From Cyanothece sp. BG0011 (lineage in GTDB: Bacteria; Cyanobacteriota; Cyanobacteriia; Cyanobacteriales; Microcystaceae), in assembly GCF_003013815.1 (NCBI RefSeq), contig NZ_PRLH01000050.1, forward strand, positions 1-61,503: 61,503 nt of DNA, given 5' to 3'. The notes beneath the pieces were generated by a model. That model did not search any database. It was not told the origin of the DNA and saw only the letters and a list, made by a program, of their open reading frames with translations. A program made the translations under genes and the position numbers. Shown here one piece after another: positions 9,100-17,047 of this stretch; positions within the stretch are counted from its first letter, which is position 1; each line of letters opens with the position of its first letter.

Positions 9100-10278
9100 A
9101 TGAACACAAAAACCAAAGAAACCAATCAATATCTATTGTTATCGGGGGATGCTGAACGCAAGAAATTAGAAGTTAATTTCTGGTTAGTATCTGTGATAGC
9201 TTTATTGTTATTTATTGCTATTTATACCCTGACTTTATTATTCCTAAGACAGACGTTTATCGGAGTCCTTTTATATGAAAGAGGGTTTACCCAGTTTTTG
9301 GTCATTTATTTGGCTTGTTTTGTGGTTTCTTTGACAATTTTGAAACTGATTAAATTACAACAAGAAACCTTAGCCTTACGGCGTTCTTGGGTTCCTCAAA
9401 CTGTCATCTTTGATAATCCGCGATCGCGAGATTTAATGACGTTACAAAACAATTTAACTAAACATAATCAACTCCTACCCATTCGTTGTAGTCGCATTTT
9501 GGGGGCTTATATTCAGTCAGGAAGTCGTAAAACAGCTTCAGAATTAGCGTTAGATGATTCTACCTTTTATCTAAGTGCAACAGAGTCGTCTTATAGTTTT
9601 CCCCGTGTTCTTGTTTGGGCAATTCCATTATTAGGATTTATTGGGACAGTTATCGGTATTAGTCAAGCGGTAAATGGGTTTTCTAGTTTCCTAGAACAAG
9701 CAGGAGAAATTGAGCAAATTAAAGAAGGAATAGGAACCGTAACCAGTGGTTTAGCGGTGGCGTTTGATACCACTTTATTGGCTTTATTACTCAGTGTTTT
9801 GGTGATGATTCCCTTAGTTTTAGTGGAAAGAATGGAATCGAGATTACTGTTGAGAATTGATATTTATATCAATGATTTAGTGTTACCTCGCCTCAAAGAA
9901 AGGAGTGAAAACTTAGATTACGATGGCATTAATCAATCCATTCGTCAAGCGTTTCAAGACTATTTACCTAACCCTGAAGCTTTAATCGAACCCGCACAAA
10001 TTTATGCACAACAAGCGGCCGAAACCTTTTCTAAAAGCTTTATTTCAGAAATCGAAAAACTACAACAATTAAGCGGTCATTTAATCGAACAAATAGAAAA
10101 AATTAATAACATGAGTATCGAAGAAAAAAGCAAATTTCTCGAAACTTTAGATCAACAATTAAACGTTAATCGGCAGCTTTCTAACTCGATGATCACAGAA
10201 ATCAAACAGATTCAACCCATCCTAGAAAAATTAAGTAAACCTCGTTTAATTACCTTTACTGACTCAGAAGAACTTTAA
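9100..10278 (+). CDS. MotA/TolQ/ExbB-type proton channel subunit
   Basis: A membrane protein of about 392 residues. Two hydrophobic helices lie near residues 25-50 and 65-85. The core MotA/TolQ/ExbB domain follows at about 165-260, with a helix containing AIPLLGFIGTVIGI and a second one after GIGTVTSGLAVAFDTTLLALLLS; the TVIGI and T/G-rich pattern is typical of channel-forming ExbB/TolQ helices. A long charged C-terminal segment of about 130 residues, probably coiled coil and cytoplasmic, is unlike ordinary ExbB. The next gene begins 3 bp after its stop and encodes an ExbD-like partner. Presumed role: energising a periplasmic or envelope process with the proton or sodium gradient. The client is not visible. 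Confidence 0.8.
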   Translation: MNTKTKETNQYLLLSGDAERKKLEVNFWLVSVIALLLFIAIYTLTLLFLRQTFIGVLLYERGFTQFLVIYLACFVVSLTILKLIKLQQETLALRRSWVPQTVIFDNPRSRDLMTLQNNLTKHNQLLPIRCSRILGAYIQSGSRKTASELALDDSTFYLSATESSYSFPRVLVWAIPLLGFIGTVIGISQAVNGFSSFLEQAGEIEQIKEGIGTVTSGLAVAFDTTLLALLLSVLVMIPLVLVERMESRLLLRIDIYINDLVLPRLKERSENLDYDGINQSIRQAFQDYLPNPEALIEPAQIYAQQAAETFSKSFISEIEKLQQLSGHLIEQIEKINNMSIEEKSKFLETLDQQLNVNRQLSNSMITEIKQIQPILEKLSKPRLITFTDSEEL

Positions 10279-10281
10279 TTT

Positions 10282-10758
10282 ATGCGTCGTCGTTCTTTTT
10301 CTAAAAATTCCATAGAAGTGGAATTATTTCCCTTTCTTTCTATATTAGCCTGTACTATTGGTACGCTCATTTTATTGATCATTGTTTTAACCACCCAACT
10401 GTTAGAAAATGAACGGGAAATTACTATTATTGCTAAACAAGAAACCACAGGGGAAAATCAAGGTAAAATACCGAAATATGTAGAATGTAGAGAGGATGGG
10501 GTGTTATTACATCCGAGTCAAGTGTTTGTCCCTAAATCTGAAATTGATAATCGGCGATCGCCCTTAAATCAATTAATTCAGGAGGTACAAAAAAACAAAG
10601 ATCAACAATACTTAATTGTCGTCCTTCGTCCCCAAGGAATTGATGTTTTTCAACAAGTTAGAGACATGGTAGAAAAACGAGGGATCGATATTGGATACGA
10701 ACCCATTGATCAAGATTGGACATTAAAAATAGAAGAAGCAAACAACAATGAGAACTAG
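10282..10758 (+). CDS. ExbD/TolR-like single-span membrane protein (first copy)
   Basis: 158 residues: a short basic N-terminus (MRRRSFSKNS), one transmembrane helix at about residues 15-40 entered by VELFPFLSILACTIG, then a periplasmic domain. An acidic residue at the start of the helix is the hallmark of ExbD/MotB-type partners; here Glu seems to take the place of the usual Asp. The C-terminal half carries a stretch reading YLIVVLRPQG, later GYEPI, that recurs in the next protein. The start is 3 bp after the channel subunit and the stop overlaps the following gene by 11 bp, so translation is probably coupled. It is shorter than MotB and lacks an OmpA peptidoglycan-binding domain. Confidence 0.68.
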   Translation: MRRRSFSKNSIEVELFPFLSILACTIGTLILLIIVLTTQLLENEREITIIAKQETTGENQGKIPKYVECREDGVLLHPSQVFVPKSEIDNRRSPLNQLIQEVQKNKDQQYLIVVLRPQGIDVFQQVRDMVEKRGIDIGYEPIDQDWTLKIEEANNNEN

Positions 10759-11449
10759 AAGATATCGTCATCTGAACTCACCCAGTCAAAACCTAGATTC
10801 TTTTTTAGATATTCTCACTAATACCGTCGGGGTATTAATGTTTATTAGTTTATTTATTACCGTTGTCGCAGTAGAATCAAGTACCATTGTGACAACTCCT
10901 TTAGTCTCTAATACTGAAAAGAAACCGCGCTTTTTTGAAGTTAGAAATAACAAAATAGCTTATATTAATGATGAAGAAGTGGATCGGCAAATTGCCCTTT
11001 TAATGAAAAATTTACCCGAATGTTATCTTCCTGAAATTCCTAGCAACTTAGATAGTTATACTTATCAATTTTATCTTAATCGCATTAAAGACTATGAAAA
11101 TTGTAGAGCGCAAACCCTCCAAACTTTTCAACAATTTAAAGGACAAACCGAACATTATAAAGTAACATTTTATGACCTTGACGCACTCCTTTATGAACCC
11201 TTAACCCCCGACACAGGAGAATCTTATAAAACCATTGCTCAAACGGATTCAAACTTTAATAAAACCCTAGAAAAATTTGATCCAAACACAGATTATTTAG
11301 CATTTATTGTTCGTCCTGATAGTTTTTCTGCGTTTAGAGCAGCGAGAAAACAAGCATGGAAAGCGGGTTATAATGTAGGTTGGGAACCCTTAAAAGAAGA
11401 AACCCCTATTGTTTTTGGTTCTAATGGTAGAAGCGTCGGAGTCCAATAA
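10748..11449 (+). CDS. ExbD/TolR-like single-span membrane protein (second copy)
   Basis: 233 residues: a basic N-terminus, then one membrane helix at about 18-45 with SFLDILTNTVGVLMF, where the Asp near the helix start matches the proton-carrying Asp of ExbD. The periplasmic part is longer than in the first copy and ends with YLAFIVRPDS, then GYNVGWEPL, matching the order of the first copy's YLIVVLRPQG and GYEPI. The two proteins are therefore probably paralogues that form a heteromeric pair with the channel subunit. The start overlaps the previous stop by 11 bp. No OmpA domain, so it is neither a MotB nor a ZorB. Confidence 0.68.
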   Translation: MRTRRYRHLNSPSQNLDSFLDILTNTVGVLMFISLFITVVAVESSTIVTTPLVSNTEKKPRFFEVRNNKIAYINDEEVDRQIALLMKNLPECYLPEIPSNLDSYTYQFYLNRIKDYENCRAQTLQTFQQFKGQTEHYKVTFYDLDALLYEPLTPDTGESYKTIAQTDSNFNKTLEKFDPNTDYLAFIVRPDSFSAFRAARKQAWKAGYNVGWEPLKEETPIVFGSNGRSVGVQ

Positions 11450-11526
11450 AAATATTATTATATTTAACAATATTAAATGATAAAATCATGGTGAAGTGTA
11501 CACTTTAGAAAATCAACAAATTGACA

Positions 11527-12198
11527 ATGTTAGAAACAGAGAATAATAAACAACAGTGGGAAGAATTAGCCTTAAAAACTTTTTTAGAGATGTTAAGAGC
11601 TAAAGATGGAGACCTGGAAGTAGTAGCTAAACTATCTGAAGTTTTTTCCGATCTTGATAGTCTTAAACCAATGGCTACATTTCTTAAGGAACATTCAGCA
11701 GGAAAACAAGCATTTAAAGAATATCCCTGCTTGGGTAATATTGATTTAAATGAACTGAATAAATTACCCAAAAATAGTTTAGGTTATTGTTATAGTAATC
11801 ATCTCAAGGAAAGAGGTTTAACGCCATTAAACCTAGAACAAATACCAATTACTAATGATTATGAATTTATTCTCGTACATATTCGAGACACCCACGATAT
11901 TTGGCACGTTGTTACTGGTTTTGATACTGATATTATAGGGGAAATTCAATTAGAGGCATTCTATGTTAAACAACTTCGCTTTTCCCGTTTCTGGTTATCT
12001 TTATTAGCTAAAAATCTCTTAAAAACGACTCTTTATAATATTGAAAATAGTGAGAAATATTTAAACGCAATTACTGAAGGATGGATAATGGGGAGTAATG
12101 CTTCCCCTTTATTTGGTATTCAATGGAATCAATTGTGGCATCTTCCTCTAGAAGATATACGAACTTCTCTTAATATAAAATTAGACGACAAAAATTAA
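11527..12198 (+). CDS. Coq4-like metal-binding protein
   Basis: A protein of about 223 residues with the Coq4 signature HDIWH at 123-127 followed, after exactly eleven residues, by Glu139: the HDxxH-(X11)-E metal-binding motif. In ubiquinone-making organisms Coq4 organises the biosynthetic complex and acts in C1 decarboxylation/hydroxylation of the quinone ring. Cyanobacteria make plastoquinone and not ubiquinone, so the substrate here must differ. The central block RDTHDIWHVVTGFDTD and the following LEAFYVKQ strand are well kept. I chose the ATG at 11527 over a TTG at 11521. It is followed by DUF29 and YjbQ genes on the same strand with short gaps. Confidence 0.78.
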   Translation: MLETENNKQQWEELALKTFLEMLRAKDGDLEVVAKLSEVFSDLDSLKPMATFLKEHSAGKQAFKEYPCLGNIDLNELNKLPKNSLGYCYSNHLKERGLTPLNLEQIPITNDYEFILVHIRDTHDIWHVVTGFDTDIIGEIQLEAFYVKQLRFSRFWLSLLAKNLLKTTLYNIENSEKYLNAITEGWIMGSNASPLFGIQWNQLWHLPLEDIRTSLNIKLDDKN

Positions 12199-12255
12199 TA
12201 AGTTAAAATATCTCTCATGATTTTTTGTTCTATCGGGTATAGCAACAGTAATATT

Positions 12256-12720
12256 ATGATTAATAATTTATACGAGACAGATTATGTTCAATGGACACAA
12301 TTGCAAATTGAAGCATTAAAAGCAAAAGATTGGAAAAGCATCGATTTTGAGCATCTAATTGAGACTTTAGAAATGGGAGATCCAAAAGAAACAGTTGAAA
12401 GTAATCTCATTATTTTGATTGCTCATCTTTTAAAACTTGCTGTTCAAAAAGATGCTCCTGATTGGATGACTAATCGTTGGTATAATTCCATTGATGAACA
12501 CAGAAAAAGGGTTCTTAAAGCACAACGAAAGTATAAACCGATTAAAAAATATTTACCCACTGCTATAGAAAATTCCTATCCAGATGCCAGAGATTTGGCG
12601 ATAAAAGAAGGAAAACGAGCCGATGGATGCAAAGTTATGAAAAGAGATGAGTCAGAATATCCTAATAACTGTCCTTTTACTTTTGAGCAAATTCTTGATG
12701 AAAACTGGTATCCAAACTAA
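12256..12720 (+). CDS. DUF29 family protein
   Basis: A small helical protein of about 154 residues of the DUF29 type, a family greatly expanded in cyanobacteria. The signature elements are the start LYETDYVQWTQLQIEALK, the following IDFEHLIETLEMG and the later basic helix around residues 75-95 with Trp and Arg. I place the start at 12256, because the conserved region begins immediately after it; an ATG at 12217 would add 13 residues with no family similarity. No function has been established for the family. Gap to the Coq4-like gene is 57 bp, so co-transcription is possible. Confidence 0.78.
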   Translation: MINNLYETDYVQWTQLQIEALKAKDWKSIDFEHLIETLEMGDPKETVESNLIILIAHLLKLAVQKDAPDWMTNRWYNSIDEHRKRVLKAQRKYKPIKKYLPTAIENSYPDARDLAIKEGKRADGCKVMKRDESEYPNNCPFTFEQILDENWYPN

Positions 12721-12749
12721 CAATTACTTTATTTCCGAACTAACTTATT

Positions 12750-13190
12750 ATGCAGATTTTTAACCAATTATTAAATATATCTACTGACGAAAGTATTGGT
12801 TTATATAATATTACTGAAACCGTACAGCAATTTATTAACACGACTTCGATAAAAAATGGTCAAGTTCTTGTTTTTTCAAGACATACAACCACCGCTCTTG
12901 TTATCAATGAAGATGAATCTCGACTATTACAAGATATAAAAGTTTACCTAACAAAATTAGCTCCCCCCACAGAGTCTTATTTACACAATGATTTGCATTT
13001 ACGAGATGTCCCTCCCGACGAACCCGAAAATGCTCATTCTCACCTCATGGCCATGACTTTAAGTACCAGCAAAGTGATTCCTATTGTAGACGGAAAATTA
13101 GCCCTTGGTACTTATCAGTCTCTAATGTTAGTTGAATTAGATGGACCCAGAAAACGGACTTTTTTTGTTCAAGTTTGGGGGGAACCTTAA
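12750..13190 (+). CDS. YjbQ/UPF0047 family protein
   Basis: 146 residues matching the YjbQ/UPF0047 family in length and motifs: SRHTTTALVINEDES, the histidine-rich region LHNDLHLRD, then NAHSHLMAM and the C-terminal LGTYQSLMLVELDGPRKR. Members are compact beta-sandwich trimers with a conserved His cluster. Some complement thiamine-phosphate synthase mutants, but that activity is thought to be secondary and the true substrate is unknown. The ATG at 12750 follows the DUF29 gene by 29 bp. It converges with the hydrogenase protease gene with only 13 bp between stops. Confidence 0.88.
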   Translation: MQIFNQLLNISTDESIGLYNITETVQQFINTTSIKNGQVLVFSRHTTTALVINEDESRLLQDIKVYLTKLAPPTESYLHNDLHLRDVPPDEPENAHSHLMAMTLSTSKVIPIVDGKLALGTYQSLMLVELDGPRKRTFFVQVWGEP

Positions 13191-13203
13191 ATAAGGTATT
13201 CAG

Positions 13204-13680
13204 TTAATTTTCTGAGCAAAAATTGTTAATGTCTTCTTCTATCGATTCAATTACGTTTTGAATAGAATCCTTTAAACTTGGACTAATTTCTAATCCTAAT
13301 CCTAAGTTTTCTGCTTCAATTAAATAAACCGTTACATCATTAGGAAACTCTTCTTTAAATATCTTTCTTCCTGCTGCTAACGCATGATCCCAGCGAAAGT
13401 CGTGTAAACTATAACTAGGTTCGGGTAATTCTTCTAATTCCTCTCCTGGTACTTGATAAATAGTGCCTGGTTCTGAATCGGTCGTACAAGCATCAATAAT
13501 GATTAATTTTTCACTTCCCCTTGCTTGAAACATTACCTCCATTCCGGCGGTTCCACAGTCATAAATCTGTAGATTAGCTAAGCTTTTATCCTTAAAAATA
13601 TCTTGTAATTTTTGAGCAATAATAACCCCCACTGCATCATCACATCGATTGAGATTACCGCAACCAATTACTGTTAACAT
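13204..13680 (-). CDS. Hydrogenase maturation endopeptidase (HoxW/HupW type)
   Basis: 158 residues of the HybD-like nickel-dependent endopeptidase family, which clips the C-terminus of a [NiFe]-hydrogenase large subunit once nickel is inserted. The metal-binding elements are all present: GCGNLNRCDDAVG near the N-terminus with the acidic ligand, IIIDA in the middle and SLHDF with the His ligand. The specificity region reads DCGTAGMEVMF. I cannot decide between HoxW (bidirectional hydrogenase) and HupW (uptake hydrogenase) by eye. No hydrogenase structural gene is in this window. Its presence means the organism makes at least one [NiFe]-hydrogenase. Confidence 0.85.
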   Translation of the reverse strand: MLTVIGCGNLNRCDDAVGVIIAQKLQDIFKDKSLANLQIYDCGTAGMEVMFQARGSEKLIIIDACTTDSEPGTIYQVPGEELEELPEPSYSLHDFRWDHALAAGRKIFKEEFPNDVTVYLIEAENLGLGLEISPSLKDSIQNVIESIEEDINNFCSEN

Positions 13681-13759
13681 ATATCATAAATTTAAACTAT
13701 ATTATCAGTTATTATAACTGTAGCAATCTATTGACTAAAATTAAAATAAAATTATTATC

Positions 13760-14824
13760 TTACGATGTAAAAATATTTGATAATGCTTCGAGCAATTTAT
13801 GATTCTCCTCAAACGTACGAACAGCAATGCGAAAATAGCGATCGCCTAATGTTTCAAAAGTGGAACAATCTCGAATCAAAATCCGATACTGTTGTAATAA
13901 TTCCTGTTGTAATTGAAAACTCGGAATTTCAGTTTTAACTAAGATGAAATTCACAGAACTAGGAACAGGTTCTAACCCTTTAATGTGTAATAATCCTGTC
14001 AGTAACTGCTGATAAGCTGATGATAACCATTGTCTCGTTTGTTGTACAAAAGCTTCATCTTTTATAGCGGCGATACCGGCGTTAACCGCTAAACTATTGA
14101 CAGGCCAAGGATCACGCCACCGTTGCCACCGTTGTAGATGATGGGGATGAGCGATCGCATAACCTAAACGTAGACCCGGAAGACTATAAAATTTAGTCAG
14201 CGATCGCACAATAATTAAATTAGGATAAGCCTCAATCCAAGGAAGTAAACTTTGTTGCCCGGAAGGGGGAACAAAATCCATAAACGCCTCATCAACCACC
14301 ACTAATTTAAACCGTTCTAATAAGGGTAATAAAGCCTCTCTAGGGAATAATTGACCCGTCGGATTATGGGGATTATTAATAATAATACCGGCCTCAGTTC
14401 CCTGACAGTGATCCAAAAGATTCAAACCATCAGAGGTTGGCCAAGGAAAAGAAAGGGGGATAATCTTCGCCCCAAACCCTTCTAACCCTCGCCAATAATC
14501 CCGAAATCCAGGAATCATGACATAAGTATGTTTTTCCGCTGCCAAGTCACGGCTGGCCCAGGTTAATAACTCTGCTGCCCCATTCCCTGGCAAAATCCAC
14601 TCAGAGGGCAGTTTATGCCATTCTGAGAGGGTTTTTCTCAATTTTGTGTATTGGGGATCAGGATAATGTCTAAGGCTGTCTAACGCCGTTTTAATCGAGG
14701 TTAAGACCGATGGGGGAGGACCGAGGGGATTAATACTAGCAGAAAAATCTAAAATAGAAGAAACTGGACAGCCAATTTGAGCAGCTGCCCAGACTAAATT
14801 ACCACCATGAACGGGTTGTTTCAT
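13760..14824 (-). CDS. cobD: L-threonine-O-3-phosphate decarboxylase (CobD)
   Basis: A PLP enzyme of about 354 residues in the histidinol-phosphate aminotransferase fold. It begins with the CobD-type HGGNLVWAA and FSASINPLG block; the PLP-binding Lys is in SLTKFYSLPGLRLGYA and the cofactor-contacting Asn in INNPHNPTGQL. CobD makes aminopropanol phosphate for the lower loop of cobalamin. The long frame could use a TTG at 14851, but that would overlap the HU gene; the ATG at 14824 lies 10 bp after the HU stop and matches the family start. Probably co-transcribed with hup. A histidinol-phosphate aminotransferase is the alternative call; the HGGN start favours CobD. Confidence 0.82.
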   Translation of the reverse strand: MKQPVHGGNLVWAAAQIGCPVSSILDFSASINPLGPPPSVLTSIKTALDSLRHYPDPQYTKLRKTLSEWHKLPSEWILPGNGAAELLTWASRDLAAEKHTYVMIPGFRDYWRGLEGFGAKIIPLSFPWPTSDGLNLLDHCQGTEAGIIINNPHNPTGQLFPREALLPLLERFKLVVVDEAFMDFVPPSGQQSLLPWIEAYPNLIIVRSLTKFYSLPGLRLGYAIAHPHHLQRWQRWRDPWPVNSLAVNAGIAAIKDEAFVQQTRQWLSSAYQQLLTGLLHIKGLEPVPSSVNFILVKTEIPSFQLQQELLQQYRILIRDCSTFETLGDRYFRIAVRTFEENHKLLEALSNIFTS

Positions 14825-14834
14825 CTGCCGAAAA

Positions 14835-15116
14835 CTACTTTTTCGGTGCAACCCGTTCTTTAAACAGCTTTCCGGCCGAGAAAGCAGGAACTTTAGTGGC
14901 AGGAATACTCATTTTTTCATTGGTTTTGGGGTTACGGCCTTCTCGGGCCTTGCGATCGCGGGCTTCAAATGATCCAAAGCCCACTAGGGTGACTTTATCA
15001 TCTCCGGCCACTGCTTCCATAATCGTTTCTATGGTGGCACTAATCACGGTTTCTGCTTGTTTTTTGGTGACTTCAGCCTTATTAGCCACTGCATCAATTA
15101 ATTCACCTTTATTCAT
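14835..15116 (-). CDS. hup: DNA-binding protein HU
   Basis: 93 residues, the standard HU length. The N-terminal helices begin MNKGELIDAVA, the core contains VTLVGFGSFE, and the DNA-contacting arm reads AREGRNPKTNEKMSIPA with the intercalating Pro. HU bends and compacts DNA as a dimer. A strong ribosome binding site, AAGGAG, sits eight bases before the ATG. The cobD start follows after 10 bp, suggesting a transcript shared with the cobalamin enzyme. A 312-bp non-coding region upstream presumably holds the promoter. Confidence 0.97.
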   Translation of the reverse strand: MNKGELIDAVANKAEVTKKQAETVISATIETIMEAVAGDDKVTLVGFGSFEARDRKAREGRNPKTNEKMSIPATKVPAFSAGKLFKERVAPKK

Positions 15117-15123
15117 TGAGTAA

Positions 15124-15435
15124 TCTCCTTATATGGTTTGTTAGTTCTATGGTGTTTTGGCACATCCTAGTTAAAAATAGGACGAATTATAAGTAATCTT
15201 TATAGACGTAAATCGCCAAAATCCCCATAGGCTAAATGTTTCACTGCATTATTCTAAGCCGAATTGTCCCCAATCGATCCCCTAAAACGGTAATTTATAT
15301 AGATTTTTTGCATTTTAGTTCCAATAAATCAGGTCGGCAGAAGGAAAGTTTAAGGATTTTTTGCCAATGGGATAGGGGGTAACGATAACATAGAGAAATA
15401 TAAGTCGCTAAACAAAGCAACCTGAGAGATCGATT
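15124..15435. other. Intergenic region between divergent hup and a membrane-protein gene
   Basis: 312 bp with no credible ORF. It must hold promoters for hup (minus) and the zinc-ribbon membrane protein (plus). I see AT-rich stretches such as TTATATAGATTTTTTG near 15295 but no operator or riboswitch that I can support. Confidence 0.5.
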
Positions 15436-15822
15436 GTGAATAATTATTCTCCAAAACTACTATGGCTCAATAATTCTGGGTTAGGGTGTTTATTAAATTT
15501 ACTGCTACTGGCCATTTTATTAGTCTCCGTTGGCTTAGGATGGGTGGTTAATGGATTTCTGATTTTACTGGGGGTCATTTTAATTACTCCAGTGATTGGG
15601 TTATGGGTATTACGATGGTGGGTTCAGCGTAACTTAGTCGAAGATCAATGTCCTGTGTGTAGCTACGAATTTACAGGGTTTAATGGGGTAGAAACCCGCT
15701 GTCCGAGTTGTGGTGAAGCTTTAGAAGTTGAACAGGGCCAGTTTAAACGAGTCACTCCCCCAGGTATCATTGATGTTGATGTGGTCGATGTCTCGGTTCA
15801 ACAATTCGATGATCCTGATTAG
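15436..15822 (+). CDS. Small membrane protein with C-terminal zinc ribbon
   Basis: 128 residues starting with GTG. Two adjacent hydrophobic helices at about residues 15-60 are followed by a short basic stretch and a zinc-ribbon-like module: CPVC, then fifteen residues later CPSC. The tail is acidic (DVDVVDVSVQQFDD). The topology suggests a cytoplasm-facing zinc knuckle anchored in the membrane. I do not recognise a named family; similar proteins appear as conserved hypotheticals in cyanobacteria. It stands alone, followed by the psaC promoter region. Confidence 0.65.
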   Translation: MNNYSPKLLWLNNSGLGCLLNLLLLAILLVSVGLGWVVNGFLILLGVILITPVIGLWVLRWWVQRNLVEDQCPVCSYEFTGFNGVETRCPSCGEALEVEQGQFKRVTPPGIIDVDVVDVSVQQFDDPD

Positions 15823-16001
15823 ACCTCAAGTGTTACATAATTTAAAGTTCTACAACAATTTTTATGAGGAGATTCTGTCACTGCGGTAAACTAGCCCTTA
15901 ATCCTGACTATTTTTAGAACAGACAGATAAGATACTCTTAAGTCTTTGTTCAGTTGGGAAACCTCGACTACAATTTATTGTTAGTTAAGGTGCTTGACTA
16001 A

Positions 16002-16277
<276 letters not shown>

Positions 16278-16314
16278 AAAACCTGCAATTAAATCGGTCA
16301 TTCGTGACATTTTC

Positions 16315-16350
16315 CCCACCTAATCATCTATCGGTTAGGTGGGACTTTTT
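16315..16350 (+). terminator. Intrinsic terminator of psaC
   Basis: A perfect 9-bp stem, CCCACCTAA (16315-16323) with TTAGGTGGG (16335-16343), encloses an 11-base loop and is followed by ACTTTTT. It begins 38 bp after the psaC stop and would give the short monocistronic transcript expected for this highly expressed gene. Confidence 0.9.
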
Positions 16351-16474
16351 CTGTTAACTATGTGTTAACAGATAATTAATTTTGTTAACTAATCCTCCAG
16401 AAAGATGTGGTGAATTAGATGTCAAAGATAGAATTGAAAAAAATTTAGACTCAATTTTAGGAGGAATTATTATT

Positions 16475-16738
16475 ATGAATATTATTGCTTGGATTATTTT
16501 GGGATTATTAGCAGGGGCGATCGCTAAATGGATTTTTCCCGGTCATCAGGGCGGTGGCTTTATCGCGACCATGTTTCTGGGAATTATTGGGGCATTTATT
16601 GGCGGAACTCTAATGACTTTTATTCGCACAGGAACCCTACAATTGGCTGGAGCCTCTCTCAGTATTCCAGGGGTTTTTGTGGCTGTTTTAGGAGCAATTA
16701 TTGCCATCTGGCTTTGGGGTTTAATTAATCGTGGCTAA
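16475..16738 (+). CDS. GlsB/YeaQ/YmgE family membrane protein
   Basis: 87 residues in three hydrophobic helices: NIIAWIILGLLAGAIAKW, FIATMFLGIIGAFIGGTL and a final helix ending WLWGLINRG. The glycine-rich first two helices and short length fit the GlsB/YeaQ/YmgE (transglycosylase-associated) family, stress-induced inner-membrane proteins of unknown mechanism. The ATG at 16475 is preceded by AGGAGG (16459-16464) at ten bases, which decides the start; the longer open frame from 16382 is not coding. It sits alone after the psaC terminator. Confidence 0.9.
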   Translation: MNIIAWIILGLLAGAIAKWIFPGHQGGGFIATMFLGIIGAFIGGTLMTFIRTGTLQLAGASLSIPGVFVAVLGAIIAIWLWGLINRG

Positions 16739-16758
16739 CCTTTAATAAAGTTTGTTTA

Positions 16759-16951
16759 AACTGACATCTTGCACGCCTAAGAAATTAAAAATTACATTGA
16801 ACAGGGTGTAGGGTGTAGGGTGCAGAGGAAGATTAAAACTATTGCCTACCCCCCCTGCCCCTAACCCCCCCTGCCCCTAACCCCCCCTGCCCCCCTTATA
16901 AAGGGGGGTGTGGGGGGTTGGGGGGTTTATCGAAGGTGCAAGATATGAGTT
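16759..16951. repeat. MITE-like element with 20-bp terminal inverted repeats (copy 1)
   Basis: The ends AACTGACATCTTGCACGCCT (16759-16778) and GAAGGTGCAAGATATGAGTT (16932-16951) are inverted repeats of each other with few mismatches. Inside are three AGGGTGT-type heptamers (16803-16823), a C-rich array with a 16-bp period and the hairpin CCCCCCTT/AAGGGGGG (16890-16908). A second copy lies at 48018-48259 and a single end at 42994-43012. No ORF is inside, so it would be non-autonomous. It makes up most of the spacer between the GlsB-like and MscS-like genes. Confidence 0.75.
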
Positions 16952-17047
16952 AAATCAGATAAATTTTACGATTTTAGTAGGGGTCAACAACCGTTGACCC
17001 CTATAACATTTATATTTCTAGTTCAACTTGTAAAGGGTTGAAAAGTT

